Shown here: in pieces, positions 23,701 through 32,354 of the stretch | How the letters are laid out: every line of letters starts with the position of its first letter | How positions within the stretch are numbered: position 1 is the first letter of the stretch | Source of the DNA: CADEDH01 sp965262175 | Lineage (GTDB): Bacteria; Actinomycetota; Acidimicrobiia; Acidimicrobiales; SZUA-35 | Assembly: GCA_965262175.1 (NCBI GenBank) | Contig: CBDHES010000002.1 | Location: 2,542,001 to 2,606,000, forward strand | DNA: 64,000 nucleotides | Direction of reading: 5' to 3' | Program-made: the position numbers and the translations under genes | The notes under the pieces: model-generated | Told to the model about the DNA's origin: nothing | Seen by the model: the letters and a program-made list of their open reading frames with translations, nothing else | Database searches by the model: none

Positions 23701-25611
23701 GGTGGCCGGTTCGCTCCCCGGTGGCTGGCCCAGATCCGAGCCGCCCTCAACGAGTCGAAGGACGCGGTGCCGGTGTGGATCATGCCGACCAACCGGGCCC
23801 TGACCAGCTTCCGGCCCGACGCCACCCCTCGCTTCGACGTCCTCGTGATCGACGAGGCGTCCCAGCTGGGCCAGGAGGCGCTGCCCCTGCTGTCGCTGGC
23901 CACGTCGACGATCGTCGTCGGCGACGACAAGCAGACCAGCCCGGAGAACGTCGGCCTCCAGCGGGAGCCGGTGTTCGACCTGCTGGAGGAGTACCTGTCG
24001 GAGATCCCGAAGTACAAGGTGCTGTTCGACCCCGACGCCAGCCTGTACGACCTGGCGTTCCAGAAGTTCCCCGACGTCGTGATGCTCACCGAGCACTTCC
24101 GGTCCCTGCCGGAGATCATCGGGTTCTCCAACGCCTTCGCCTACGACCAGCAGATCGTCCCGCTGCGAGACCGGGCACCGGCTCCCGACTGGGTGCCGGT
24201 CGGCCTGATCGAGACCGAGAACGCCGTCCGGGTCCGCGACGTCAACCCGGCCGAGGTCGATGCGGTCACCGAGCTGATCGCCCGGATCCACGCCGATCCG
24301 GCCTACGACGGCATGACCTTCGGGGTGATCTCGCTCCTCGGGACCGACCAGTCGAAGCAGATCTGGCGTCGGTTGTTCGACGTGATCGGGCCCGAGGCGA
24401 TCCAGGATCGGCGGATCCGGTGTGGGGAGCCGGCCAGCTTCCAGGGCGACGAGCGGGACGTGATCGTGATCTCGATCGTCGCCACGGCCGACCCCGACGA
24501 CCCGTCGGCCCGGATCGGGGCGATGACGTCACGGGCGGCCCAGCGTCGGTTCAACGTCGCCGCCTCCCGAGCCCGCAACCAGCTGTGGGTGGTGCACTCG
24601 GCCCCGGCCGACGCCTTCGCCGACGGCGACTGGCGAGGCGACCTGATCCGCTACTGCGAGTCGCTGCCGTCGGCCGCCCGTCCAACACCCTCGGAGATGT
24701 TGGAGCGATGCGAGTCGGGGTTCGAGCGGGACCTCGTCACCTCGGTCCTCGACCGCGGCCACGCCAGCCTGCGGACCCAGCATCAGGTCGGTCGGTACCG
24801 GATCGATGTCGTCCTCGAAGACGGCGACAACCGGCTGGCCGTCGAGTGTGACGGTGATCAGTGGCTCGGCGAGGAGGCCTGGCGGCGGGACCGGGCCCGC
24901 CAGCAGGTGCTGGAGCGGGCCGGTTGGACCTTCGAGCGGGTACGGGCCTCGGCCTTCTACCGCCACGCCGAGGAGACGCTCGATCGACTCCTCGGCCGCC
25001 TCACCGGGACCGAGCCCAAACCGGCCCCTCGCCGGTCGGCGGCCGGTTCCCAGGGGCGGCTGGGTCAGGCCCAGGCTGCGGTGGCCGCCGCCGAGGCGGA
25101 GGCCGAGGCGGTCGGACGGGTGGAGCTGGCACCGTACGTGCCCTGGCAGCCGGTGGCCTTGCCGGCCCCCGGCGAGGCCGACGACGAGCAGCTGATCGAC
25201 GGTCTGGTGGCGATCGTCGACGCCGAGGGGCCGGTCCACGCCGGGCGTGCGTTCCGGCTGTACCTCGAAGCGTCGGGCGGCACCCGGATGACCAGAACCG
25301 TCCAGGACTCGCTCAGCGACGCCCTGGCCGCCGCCGTCGAGCGGGGACTCATGGCCACGGTCGACGACGCCCACGTCGGGACCGCCGACCAGACGGTGTT
25401 CCGACCCGGTCGTGGCCCGGTGGCGATCCGGGAGCTCGGACCCCGCCAGCTGTACGACGTTCCCCGGTCGGAGCTGCGGGCCATCGTGGCCCGGCTCGGC
25501 CTGCTCGACGATCCCGAGGAGGCCCGGGTCGCCCTGCGGGACCTCCTGGGGTTCGCCCGGCTGTCGAAGAACGTCGTCACCTACCTCGACGAGGCGATGG
25601 CGGCCGGGTAG
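20707..25611 (+). CDS. Large SF1 (UPF1-like) helicase with C-terminal PD-(D/E)xK-type nuclease domain
   Basis: A 1634-residue single-gene unit. An N-terminal domain of unknown function (about 1-350) leads into the helicase: Walker A GPPGTGKS (378-385), a long alpha-helical insertion (about 420-1000), motif II DEAS (1049-1052), motif III GDDKQ (1072-1076), motif V FQGDERD (1245-1251) and motif VI FNVAASRAR (1282-1290). A Vsr/DUF559-like nuclease follows: FERDL (1339), D1367 in RIDVV and E1380-C-D1382. The end (about 1500-1634) resembles DUF3320. This order is known from the DUF4011-helicase-Vsr class, some of which are phage-defence proteins, with others likely in DNA repair. It stands alone; all key helicase and nuclease residues are present. 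Confidence 0.88.
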   Translation: MDREPAERSPQSPEATRRVLQLIDFLSAYDAQKNPPVRDFRQHSPYLLLDGDLPDVPGVVLTPSSEVWLSVEFLSVPPRPAIPARITDIVVLDDAGLGDERRPQIDLSTGPGQKLVERAQSWIDETWEPWAQRSRQTRAAKELYRRLFEQREMLRADRETYELVWGFGRVRFGHTSPAKVDHPILTIGAEIDVAVSSGRLTVRPAGGLEVEPYFLAGLDIADRAGFIALRDVVSSAETMMDPWDRTEMRNLLRQLIRTIDHGGGFADEASIGSDAAVIDDSWALFLRRRRPDYQGFLDDLRSLYRGGAQPPDPLKALVIDSPSTLVAEAVTGEGSGADVKAPNGAAEPEELLLPLPSNEEQRRILDLVRHRPGVTVQGPPGTGKSHTIANIISHYVAHGKRVLVVAEKEQALTVLAEKIPEGIRDLTVSVLGADEDGRRRLEASIGQIQTRVAAIDRVHADEVIERLETQLALIDADTERVTEDLLEARRTETNPLEGAWAAGERPTPAKAARWLAASEDTLGYIGDPVWPGTTPPLNADEVAELGSLLIDVGMVRARASLADLPDPSRIPTGPELAEILAQTRSVSTRVDELPPGAVNWDALLDAPSGLVVDLQTAVDRERDWLLKASGGWVSELIEQMSDPLLREQWTTFADECRADRERLLGLATVFESHEVIVPAEPAADFRAALAEAGERLFSKGRLGLGPTGRRAKWAVSLCRVDGHPPATPGEVDLCLAKLDLEQGRRTLVTRWANRSNRLDLPPLDSDQPELAIGDELDLIDRAATSEQRWQDIGSQCDRLGIATAPHPDHDELARLKEVLEVVEHAQRLRHAEVTRQELGSALEAGQATANPSPLWARLSEALAAEEIDAWEEARSELVELGGVAVRAGRLMTLHDRLAADAPDLARALVDDPRLATEMGDIELAWQWAQLDQELARLHASTDPTELQRELDQLTERRRRTVTELVSERAWRRLADRIGDAERQALNSYLQAVKRYGKTGGRFAPRWLAQIRAALNESKDAVPVWIMPTNRALTSFRPDATPRFDVLVIDEASQLGQEALPLLSLATSTIVVGDDKQTSPENVGLQREPVFDLLEEYLSEIPKYKVLFDPDASLYDLAFQKFPDVVMLTEHFRSLPEIIGFSNAFAYDQQIVPLRDRAPAPDWVPVGLIETENAVRVRDVNPAEVDAVTELIARIHADPAYDGMTFGVISLLGTDQSKQIWRRLFDVIGPEAIQDRRIRCGEPASFQGDERDVIVISIVATADPDDPSARIGAMTSRAAQRRFNVAASRARNQLWVVHSAPADAFADGDWRGDLIRYCESLPSAARPTPSEMLERCESGFERDLVTSVLDRGHASLRTQHQVGRYRIDVVLEDGDNRLAVECDGDQWLGEEAWRRDRARQQVLERAGWTFERVRASAFYRHAEETLDRLLGRLTGTEPKPAPRRSAAGSQGRLGQAQAAVAAAEAEAEAVGRVELAPYVPWQPVALPAPGEADDEQLIDGLVAIVDAEGPVHAGRAFRLYLEASGGTRMTRTVQDSLSDALAAAVERGLMATVDDAHVGTADQTVFRPGRGPVAIRELGPRQLYDVPRSELRAIVARLGLLDDPEEARVALRDLLGFARLSKNVVTYLDEAMAAG

Positions 25612-26482
25612 CCGCCATGCTGCCCCCGGCCACGGCGACGAGGATCACCGTGGCCCCGATCAGGAAGCGGAGCTCCAACCGCTCGTCGAGGAGGAGCCAG
25701 GCCAGCACCACCCCGTAGACCGGCTCCAGGCTGACCGCCAGGCTGGCCGTCGAGGCCGGGATGGCCCGCATGCTGGTGATGAACAAGGTGTGGGCCACGC
25801 CGGTGAAGAGCGTGCCGAACGCCACCAGGGCCACGCCGTCGGCGGTCGACGTGACCCGGACCCCACCGGCGACGAACGGGGCCAGGACGGCCGCCGCCAC
25901 CCCGTACTGGTAGAGGGCGACCACCTCCCCCTGGTAGTCGGCGATCAGCGCCTCGTTGATCAGGGTGAGCACGGCGAACAGCACGGCGGCCAGCAGCCCC
26001 CACAGCACCCCCTGGGTCGCCGCGGCGCCGACGTCGACCTCCCCGACCATGATCGCCACCCCGACGAGGGCCACGGTCGCCAACCCGACGTCGATCGGTC
26101 GAGGACGGCCACCGTCGACCACCGGGCCGAGCAGCGCGGTGAACACCGGGAACGTGGCGGCGGTGATCACGGCCAACGACACGGTGGCGGTCTGGACGGC
26201 CTGGAAGAAGGCCGACCAGTGGACGGCCAGGATGGTGCCGGCGACGCCGAAGGTGACGAGGTCGATCGGTCGCCGGGGACCGATGGTGCGACCCATCGCC
26301 TTGGCCACCACCAGGACGAAGACGGCGGCGATGGCCGATCGGGCCATCGCCAGCGAAGCGGGCCCCATGTCGATGATCTTGGGGAACAGGCCGGTCGCCC
26401 CGAACAGCACGACCGCCCCGTGCAACTCGAGGAGGTGCCGTCGGCGATGCCGGCCGTCGCCGGAACCATCGGGGCTGTCCAC
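25577..26482 (-). CDS. EamA/DMT-family transporter
   Basis: A 301-residue membrane protein with about ten hydrophobic helices in two EamA halves, typical of drug/metabolite exporters. The first half includes GATGLFPKI and MARSAIAAVFVLVVA; the second ends with SLEPVYGVVLAWLLLDERL, the family's most recognisable segment. GTG 26482 follows a TACCCT hexamer by six bases. The last 35 bases overlap the helicase gene tail to tail. Substrate unknown. Confidence 0.88.
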   Translation of the reverse strand: MDSPDGSGDGRHRRRHLLELHGAVVLFGATGLFPKIIDMGPASLAMARSAIAAVFVLVVAKAMGRTIGPRRPIDLVTFGVAGTILAVHWSAFFQAVQTATVSLAVITAATFPVFTALLGPVVDGGRPRPIDVGLATVALVGVAIMVGEVDVGAAATQGVLWGLLAAVLFAVLTLINEALIADYQGEVVALYQYGVAAAVLAPFVAGGVRVTSTADGVALVAFGTLFTGVAHTLFITSMRAIPASTASLAVSLEPVYGVVLAWLLLDERLELRFLIGATVILVAVAGGSMAATRPPSPRRGR

Positions 26483-26488
26483 CGGGTC

Positions 26489-26494
26489 AGGGTA
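26489..26494 (-). promoter_or_regulatory. Leaderless-type -10 element (TACCCT, minus strand)
   Basis: TACCCT, six bases, then GTG 26482 of the EamA transporter. Confidence 0.5.
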
Positions 26495-26535
26495 GGCGCC
26501 CCGAGCTCCGCTGGCGGTGGGCCGGGCCTCGGTGC

Positions 26536-26541
26536 CAGCCT
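26536..26541 (+). promoter_or_regulatory. Leaderless-type -10 element (CAGCCT)
   Basis: CAGCCT, six bases, then ATG 26548. A GGGGG next to the ATG could also help ribosome binding. Confidence 0.35.
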
Positions 26542-26547
26542 GGGGGC

Positions 26548-27747
26548 ATGGAGCACACCGACGAGGCCCCGCTGGCAGGGATCAAGGTCGTCGAGCTGTC
26601 GATGTACGTCCAGGGTCCGGTGGCGGGCCTGGCTCTGGCCAGCCTCGGGGCCGACGTCGTGAAGATCGAACAGGTCGGCCGGGTCGATCACATGCGGAGC
26701 TTCCGCAGCGTGTTCGGTATCACCTTCGACGACCGGGGCCGGGAGTGGCTCTACGCCTCGCTCAACCGCAACAAGCGGGCCGTCGCCATCGATCTGCTGA
26801 ACCCGGCCGGAGCCGAGGTCTTCGCCGCCCTCATCGCCGAAGCCGATGTGTTCATCACCAACCTCCGGGCGGCCGGCCTCGAGCGGCACGGGGCCGATCC
26901 CGAGTCGCTGTTGGCCATCAATCCCCGGTTGGTCTACTGCCGGGGCGCCGGGTTCGGGATGACCGGTCCGCTGGCCGACGATCCGTGCCAGGACACGGTG
27001 GGGATGGCGTTCGCCGGCTTCATGGACACGACCGCGCCGTCGGAGGTGCCCAACTACCCGCCGGGTTCGATGAGCGACATCCTGACCGGGACCAACATGG
27101 CGTCGGGGGTCATGGCTGGTCTGGTGAAGCGGGCGACGACGGGCAAGGGCTGCGTCGTCGGCACGTCGCAGACGCAGGCCCTGTTGTGGCTCCAGCTGCA
27201 GGGCATCGGTGCCGCAGCCAACCTCGGGGAGCGGATGGAGCGGTTCCGGCCCGAGGCCACGACCAACCCGCTGTTCACCGTCTACGAGACGGCCGACTCG
27301 TGGATCGCCATCGCCGCCCTGACCCACCCTCAATGGGACGGTCTGGCCCGGGCCATCGGCCTCGAGCACCTGCTGGACGATCCCCGGTTCGCCCGCTTCG
27401 AGGACCTCCAGACCAACCGGGAGGCGTTCCGCCCGATCCTGGCCGAGCTGTTGCGATCGGCGACGACCGACCACTGGTGGCGGGCCATCCGGACGAGCGG
27501 GGCGTGGGTCTCGCCGGTGAACCGGTTGGAGGATCTGGCCGACGACGAGCACATCGCCGCCAACGACTACCTCGTGACCTTCGACGACGGCTTCGTCGGC
27601 CCGCCGGCACCCTTCGACGTCGACGAGTGGCGGGGAGCCCGGGGCCTGGCCGCCGAGTACGGGCAGCACACCGACGAGGTCTTGGGCGAGCTCGGCTACG
27701 ACGACGACAAACTCCTCCAACTCCGGACCGATGGAGCGATCTGGTGA
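26548..27747 (+). CDS. CaiB/BaiF-family CoA transferase
   Basis: A 399-residue class III CoA transferase, which moves CoA between carboxylic acids through an enzyme-bound anhydride. The N-terminal half has KVVELSMYVQGPVAGLALASLGADVVKIEQ and SLNRNKRAVAIDLLNPAG, and the catalytic aspartate is likely that in SMSDILTGTN. It is followed 28 bases later by a second member of the family, so the two may form a heteromeric enzyme or act on successive acids. Its C-terminus is complete (GYDDDKLLQLRTDGAIW). Confidence 0.9.
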   Translation: MEHTDEAPLAGIKVVELSMYVQGPVAGLALASLGADVVKIEQVGRVDHMRSFRSVFGITFDDRGREWLYASLNRNKRAVAIDLLNPAGAEVFAALIAEADVFITNLRAAGLERHGADPESLLAINPRLVYCRGAGFGMTGPLADDPCQDTVGMAFAGFMDTTAPSEVPNYPPGSMSDILTGTNMASGVMAGLVKRATTGKGCVVGTSQTQALLWLQLQGIGAAANLGERMERFRPEATTNPLFTVYETADSWIAIAALTHPQWDGLARAIGLEHLLDDPRFARFEDLQTNREAFRPILAELLRSATTDHWWRAIRTSGAWVSPVNRLEDLADDEHIAANDYLVTFDDGFVGPPAPFDVDEWRGARGLAAEYGQHTDEVLGELGYDDDKLLQLRTDGAIW

Positions 27748-27775
27748 GTGGCGGAGCGACCCGGGAGACGTGCGC

Positions 27776-28993
27776 ATGAACGCAGCGAACGAGCCGTATC
27801 TCGACGGGGTGCGGGTCCTGGACCTGACCCAGTACCTGGCCGGTCCATCCTGCACCCGGCTGTTGGCCGAGATGGGCGCCGACGTGATCAAGGTCGAGAT
27901 CCCACCCCATGGCGACCCGAGCCGAGGTGGGATTCCCCGTCGCAACAAGCGCTCCGGTGGCTATGTCCAGCAGAACCGGGGTAAGCGGAGCATCTGCGTC
28001 GACCTGACCCGGCCCGAGGGGGCGGCGATCGTCAAGGACCTCGTCCCCCACGTCGATGTGGTCGTCGAGAACTACAGCGCCGGGGTGATGGAGCGCCGAG
28101 GGCTGGGCTACGACGACCTGGCGGCGATCAACCCTCGGGTCATCATGGCGTCGATCACCGGGTTCGGGCAGACCGGCCCGCTCCGCCATCGGACGGCGTT
28201 CGATTTCGTGGCCCAGGCCTACTCGGGCCTCATGCACATGACCGGTGACCCGGAGGGGCCGCCGACCTTCACCGGGATCGCCCTCGGCGACAACAACGCC
28301 GGCTTCCACGCCTTCGCCGGGCTCGGCTACGCCCTCTACCGTCGGGACCGCACCGGCCGGGGGTGCCACATCGACGTCTCGATGGTGGAGGCGCTGTTCC
28401 ACATGCAGGAGACGGCGGTCCACGCCGCATCGATGGACCCGGACTACGAGGCGATGCGGGCCGGGCGTCACTACGCCCAGCTGTCACCGGCCGGGGTCTT
28501 CCGGGGTCCGGAGGACTGGATCGTCATCCTCTGCACCCAGAACCAGATCGACGGGTTGTGGGCGGCGATGGGACGGCCCGAGCTGGCCGACGATCCCCGG
28601 TTCGACACCTTGAAGGCCCGGCTGGCCAACCGCGAGCTGGTGACCGCCGAGATCGAGGAGTGGATGGCCTCGTTCGCCACCGACGCTGAGGCGTTGGCGG
28701 TGCTGGAGGCCAACCGGGTCCCGTCGGCGCCGGTCCTCGACCCGGCCGACGCCCGGAACCACCCGTTCTTCGTCGAGCGGGGGGCGGTTCGCACCGTCGA
28801 CGATCCCCTCACCGGCCCGATCGAAATCCCGGGGTTCCCGCTGAAGTTCTCCGACGCCCCGCCGGAGCCCGATCTCGTCACCCATGCCCTTGGCGAGGAC
28901 AACGAGGCCGTGCTGACCCAGCTCGCCGGGTACGACGCCGACCGACTGCGAGAACTGACCGAGGCCGGGATCCTGGCCAGCAAGGAGCACTAG
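27776..28993 (+). CDS. CaiB/BaiF-family CoA transferase (second of a tandem pair)
   Basis: A 405-residue class III CoA transferase. It shows LDLTQYLAGPSCTRLLAEMGADVIKVE, QQNRGKRSICVDLTRPEG, GFGQTGPLRHR and a catalytic aspartate in IALGDNNAGFHAF. ATG 27776 with GGGAG eight bases upstream is chosen over an in-frame ATG at 27731 that lies inside the preceding gene. It is closer to typical formyl/succinyl-CoA transferases than the first copy, so the pair is not a recent duplication. An inverted repeat overlaps its stop codon. Confidence 0.9.
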   Translation: MNAANEPYLDGVRVLDLTQYLAGPSCTRLLAEMGADVIKVEIPPHGDPSRGGIPRRNKRSGGYVQQNRGKRSICVDLTRPEGAAIVKDLVPHVDVVVENYSAGVMERRGLGYDDLAAINPRVIMASITGFGQTGPLRHRTAFDFVAQAYSGLMHMTGDPEGPPTFTGIALGDNNAGFHAFAGLGYALYRRDRTGRGCHIDVSMVEALFHMQETAVHAASMDPDYEAMRAGRHYAQLSPAGVFRGPEDWIVILCTQNQIDGLWAAMGRPELADDPRFDTLKARLANRELVTAEIEEWMASFATDAEALAVLEANRVPSAPVLDPADARNHPFFVERGAVRTVDDPLTGPIEIPGFPLKFSDAPPEPDLVTHALGEDNEAVLTQLAGYDADRLRELTEAGILASKEH

Positions 28994-29013
28994 CTGAGCG
29001 CTGGCTGAGCTAG
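28990..29013. terminator. Inverted repeat between convergent genes
   Basis: CTAGCT and AGCTAG are separated by 12 bases and overlap the stop codons of both the CoA transferase and the Lin0512 gene, which suits a weak bidirectional terminator. Confidence 0.35.
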
Positions 29014-29348
29014 CTGTCGAAGCTGACGAGGATGGCGGCGTTGGCCATCACCAGCACGTCGGGGCCGTGCTGGGCCGGGACGTCGAGGCCGCCGGTCGTC
29101 GCGGTGACGGTCACGGTGCCGTAGGGGATCTCGGCCGCCACCGCATCGGTGTCGATCGCTTCCGGTCGGGCGACCCCGATGACGACCTCCACGTGCATGT
29201 CGTGGTGGGTCTTGTCGGTGACGGCGAAGAAGTTGAGGCTCGAATGGCGGAGGGCGTCCGACACGGCCCGCTTCGCCGCCTTCGTGTAGTCGCCGCCGTG
29301 GACGTCGACCCCCATCCCCATCTCGGTGATCCATCGCTGCAACGTCAT
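29010..29348 (-). CDS. Lin0512-family protein
   Basis: A 112-residue protein of the Lin0512 family, small conserved proteins of unknown biochemical role found in bacteria and some plants. The pattern GMGVDVHGGDYTKAAKRAVSDALRHSSL and the later HVEVVIGVARPE are characteristic and the length is normal. No function should be assigned. It is convergent with the CoA transferase pair. Confidence 0.8.
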   Translation of the reverse strand: MTLQRWITEMGMGVDVHGGDYTKAAKRAVSDALRHSSLNFFAVTDKTHHDMHVEVVIGVARPEAIDTDAVAAEIPYGTVTVTATTGGLDVPAQHGPDVLVMANAAILVSFDS

Positions 29349-29354
29349 CGGCCG

Positions 29355-29360
29355 ACCCTA
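29355..29360 (-). promoter_or_regulatory. Leaderless-type -10 element (TAGGGT, minus strand)
   Basis: TAGGGT, six bases, then ATG 29348. The 180 bases beyond it up to the MFS gene hold no gene; they are G/T-rich on the plus strand. Confidence 0.5.
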
Positions 29361-29542
29361 GCGGTCCGTCGCCTCTGGAGCCGTCGCCCTCACCTTGGCA
29401 CCGCGTAGGAGCGACACCTGCCCTCCGTGGTCGGTGACCGCGCTCACTGAGGGGCGGTGGGGGTGTGGTGTGCGGTTCGTCTGGTTCCGGCAGCGGAGGT
29501 GGCGGAAGGGGGTCGTCGCTGCAACGCGGTGCCGGTGGGTGA

Positions 29543-30790
29543 TCAGGGTCGGGCCGATGGCTCATCGGTCCGGGTCGGCTCGCCGATGGCCAGCGCGAAC
29601 AGCAACGCCGTCGCCACGCCGACCGCGGCCAGGACGAGCGACGAGGTGCCGAGATCGGACTGGTCCGCCACCAGGCCGACCGCCACGGGCCCCAGGATCC
29701 GGCCCAGATCCGACAGGATGCGGAGCAGGCCGAGGAACTCGGCCGGGTTCTCCGCCGGGGCGAGGTCGGTCGACAGCGTCAGCATCGTGCCCGATCCGAG
29801 TCCGTTGCCCAGCCCGATCACCAGGGCCACCGCGGTCAGGCCCACGAAGGAGTCGGCAAGCGGCAGCAACGCCAACCCCAGCGACATGATGGCGAATGAC
29901 GGCACGATGGCGTAGAGCCGCCCGAACCGATCCATGACCCAGCCGGCGACCGGGAACAGCACCAGGTCGAGGCCTCCAGCGATCGCCACGACCACGCCGA
30001 TGTCGCCGACGTCGAGGCCGATGGTGGCCCCGTAGAGCGGGATCAGGGTGAGCCGACCGAGGCGGATCATGGCCACGCCGAGCTGGCCCAACCCGGCGAG
30101 GGCGATGACCCGGCCGTGGCGGGCCGCCACCCGGCGAAGCCCCATGGGCGCCGCAGTCGGGGTGGCATGGGTCATGGCCCCTCGATCGTCGCCGGCCGAC
30201 GCCCCCGACAACGCCGCCACCAGCCCGGCGACGATGAACCCGGCAGCGACGGCGAAGGTCGGCCGGAGCCCCAACACCTCGCCGCTGAGACCGCCGATCA
30301 GGGGTCCGATCAGCATCGCCACCCGGCCGATTCCCCCGTACAGCGACATGAGCCGCCCCCGTATCGCCGAGCCGATGAACCGCCGGGCGTAGGCCTGGCG
30401 GGCCAGCAAGCGGCTCGACTGACCGGCTCCGGTCACCAGACAGGCGACGAAGGGCAGCCAGATGCCGCCGACCACCGCCAACGCCACCGGCCCCACGGCG
30501 CTCAACCCGAGGCCGGCCACGAACCCCCGCCACTCGCCCCACCGGTGGACCAGCATCCCACCCGGCACGTTCCACACCATGCCCCCGATCCCGGCGGCGG
30601 CGATGACGAAGCCGACGAGACCCACCGAGGACGTCTGCTCCTGGAGGTAGAGCGGCAGGATCGGGACGAGCATCATGATCCCGGTCGTGGCGAGCAGCGA
30701 CGGCACATAGAACCGGAAGCTGAGATGGCGGGCACCTGCCGCCAGATCGGTGATCGGCTCGACGGTGCCCTGGTCGCTCGGGGTGCTCAC
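29543..30790 (-). CDS. MFS transporter (operon partner of the acyl-CoA ligase)
   Basis: A 415-residue major facilitator protein with about twelve transmembrane helices. After a polar N-terminus the first helix is LLATTGIMMLVPILPLYL; between helices 2 and 3 is GGMLVHRWGEWRGFVAG, the MFS loop motif, and the second half repeats it as AGWVMDRFGRLYAIVP. GTG 30790 overlaps the ligase stop (GTGA). The coupling suggests uptake of the acid that the ligase activates, or export of a related compound. Confidence 0.85.
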   Translation of the reverse strand: MSTPSDQGTVEPITDLAAGARHLSFRFYVPSLLATTGIMMLVPILPLYLQEQTSSVGLVGFVIAAAGIGGMVWNVPGGMLVHRWGEWRGFVAGLGLSAVGPVALAVVGGIWLPFVACLVTGAGQSSRLLARQAYARRFIGSAIRGRLMSLYGGIGRVAMLIGPLIGGLSGEVLGLRPTFAVAAGFIVAGLVAALSGASAGDDRGAMTHATPTAAPMGLRRVAARHGRVIALAGLGQLGVAMIRLGRLTLIPLYGATIGLDVGDIGVVVAIAGGLDLVLFPVAGWVMDRFGRLYAIVPSFAIMSLGLALLPLADSFVGLTAVALVIGLGNGLGSGTMLTLSTDLAPAENPAEFLGLLRILSDLGRILGPVAVGLVADQSDLGTSSLVLAAVGVATALLFALAIGEPTRTDEPSARP

Positions 30791-32340
30791 CCCGAGCCGA
30801 GCTGCTGCCGCAGGACGTGCTTGCGGACCTTGCCCAGGGCCGTCCGGGGCAATTCGTCGACGACCACCAGCTCCCGGGGCGATTTGAACCGGGCCAGGCG
30901 CCCCTCGCACCACCGCTGGAGCTCGGCCAACTCGACCGCGCTCCCGTCGTGGGGCACCACCACGGCGACCGGCGCCTCACCCCACCGGGGATCCGGCCGT
31001 CCGATCACCGCCACCTCGGCGATCGCCGGGTGCTCGGCCAACACCGCCTCGACCTGGGCCGGATAGACGTTCTCGCCACCGCTGATGACGAGATCGGTCA
31101 GCCGGTCGGAGATGTGGAGGTAGCCGTCGTCGTCTCGATGGCCGAGATCGCCGGTCCGGTACCAACCGTCGGGGGTGAAGGCGTCGGCGGTCGCTTTCTC
31201 GTTGCGCCAGTAGCCGGAGAAGAGGTTCGGGCCTCGGAGCAGCACCTCGCCCACCGTTCCCGCCCCGACCTCGGCGCCCCGCTCGTCGACGACTCGCAGC
31301 TCGGAGTGACGGGCGGGCCGGCCGCACGATCCGAGATGGTCTGCCGCCTCGCCGTACCGGAGAACGACCGAGGTCGGACCGGTCTCGGTCGTGCCGTAGA
31401 CCTGCCCGACCGGAATGCCCCGGGCGAAGAACGGCGCCATGGCGGCGTCGGGGACGATCGACGAGCCTGAGTTGATGCCGATCAGGGCGTCGAGGTCGGC
31501 CTCGTCGAACCGGGGGTGGTTGGCGATCGCCGCCAGCATCGCCGGGACGAGGAGCGTCTGGGTGGCCCGGTTGGCGACCAGCGAGTCGAGCACCTCCCCG
31601 GGGTCGAACCGACGGTGGAGGATGACGGTCCCGCCGGCTATCAGGGTCGGCAGCGTCTGCACGGCGATCCCGCCGACGTGGAAGGTCGGCAGGGGAGCGA
31701 CGACCCGATCGTGGGCGGTGAGGCCCTGGTGGTCGATGCCGTTGGCGCACGTGTACGCCACCGCCCGCTGAGTGAGCACCGCTCCCTTGGGATTGCCGGT
31801 CGTCCCCGACGTGTACACCATCAGCACCGGGTGGTCGGGCCGACCGGACCGGTCGGGGGCCGGCCGATCGTCGAACGGGGCCCGGTCGAGGTCGCGGACG
31901 ACCGGCCCGGCAGGCCCATCGACGGGGACCGATGGCCACGCCGAGCGATCGACCACCGCCAACGCCTGACCCACCAACCGGTCGAACCCGTCGGTGGTCA
32001 GGATCGCCGCCGGCTGGCTGTCGGCGAGCTGGTGGGCCACCTCCGGCGGGGCGAGTCGATTGTTGATCGGGGAGAGGACGGCGCCGAGACGGGCGCACGC
32101 CAGCAGGACCTCGAACAGCTCCAGCCGGTTCAAGCCGCAGAACGCCACCCGATCGCCGGACCCCGGCTCGATCCCGGCCGCCACCAACCCGGCCGCGACC
32201 GAGCCGGCCCGACGGGCCAGTTCGGCGTAGGTGACCGTACGGCCCTCGAACACGAATGCCGCGCTGCCGCCGTCGTCCGACCATCGCTCGATCTGCGAGT
32301 CGATCGTCTCGTCGGCCACCGTGCTGGGGTCGCGATCCAC
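30787..32340 (-). CDS. AMP-dependent acyl-CoA synthetase/ligase
   Basis: A 517-residue ANL-superfamily ligase that activates a carboxylic acid through an acyl-adenylate to its CoA thioester. Motifs in order: VYTSGTTGNPKGAV (phosphate-binding loop), VYGTTETGP, YRTGDLGHRDDDGY, LISGGENVYP-like VISGGENVYPAQVE, and the C-terminal catalytic lysine region LPRTALGKVRKHVL. The fold is shared by fatty-acid, aryl-acid and MenE ligases, so chain or ring specificity is undecided. It is the first gene of a two-gene operon with the MFS transporter. Confidence 0.9.
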   Translation of the reverse strand: MDRDPSTVADETIDSQIERWSDDGGSAAFVFEGRTVTYAELARRAGSVAAGLVAAGIEPGSGDRVAFCGLNRLELFEVLLACARLGAVLSPINNRLAPPEVAHQLADSQPAAILTTDGFDRLVGQALAVVDRSAWPSVPVDGPAGPVVRDLDRAPFDDRPAPDRSGRPDHPVLMVYTSGTTGNPKGAVLTQRAVAYTCANGIDHQGLTAHDRVVAPLPTFHVGGIAVQTLPTLIAGGTVILHRRFDPGEVLDSLVANRATQTLLVPAMLAAIANHPRFDEADLDALIGINSGSSIVPDAAMAPFFARGIPVGQVYGTTETGPTSVVLRYGEAADHLGSCGRPARHSELRVVDERGAEVGAGTVGEVLLRGPNLFSGYWRNEKATADAFTPDGWYRTGDLGHRDDDGYLHISDRLTDLVISGGENVYPAQVEAVLAEHPAIAEVAVIGRPDPRWGEAPVAVVVPHDGSAVELAELQRWCEGRLARFKSPRELVVVDELPRTALGKVRKHVLRQQLGSG

Positions 32341-32348
32341 GATCGCTC

Positions 32349-32354
32349 AGCCTA
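32349..32354 (-). promoter_or_regulatory. Leaderless-type -10 element (TAGGCT, minus strand)
   Basis: TAGGCT, eight bases, then GTG 32340 of the ligase. Its first bases are also the TAG stop codon of the upstream protease. Confidence 0.5.

Noticed and set aside
29361..29542. G-rich stretch as a quadruplex or small RNA
   Set aside because: The G-runs are short and irregular, with no convincing promoter or hairpin.
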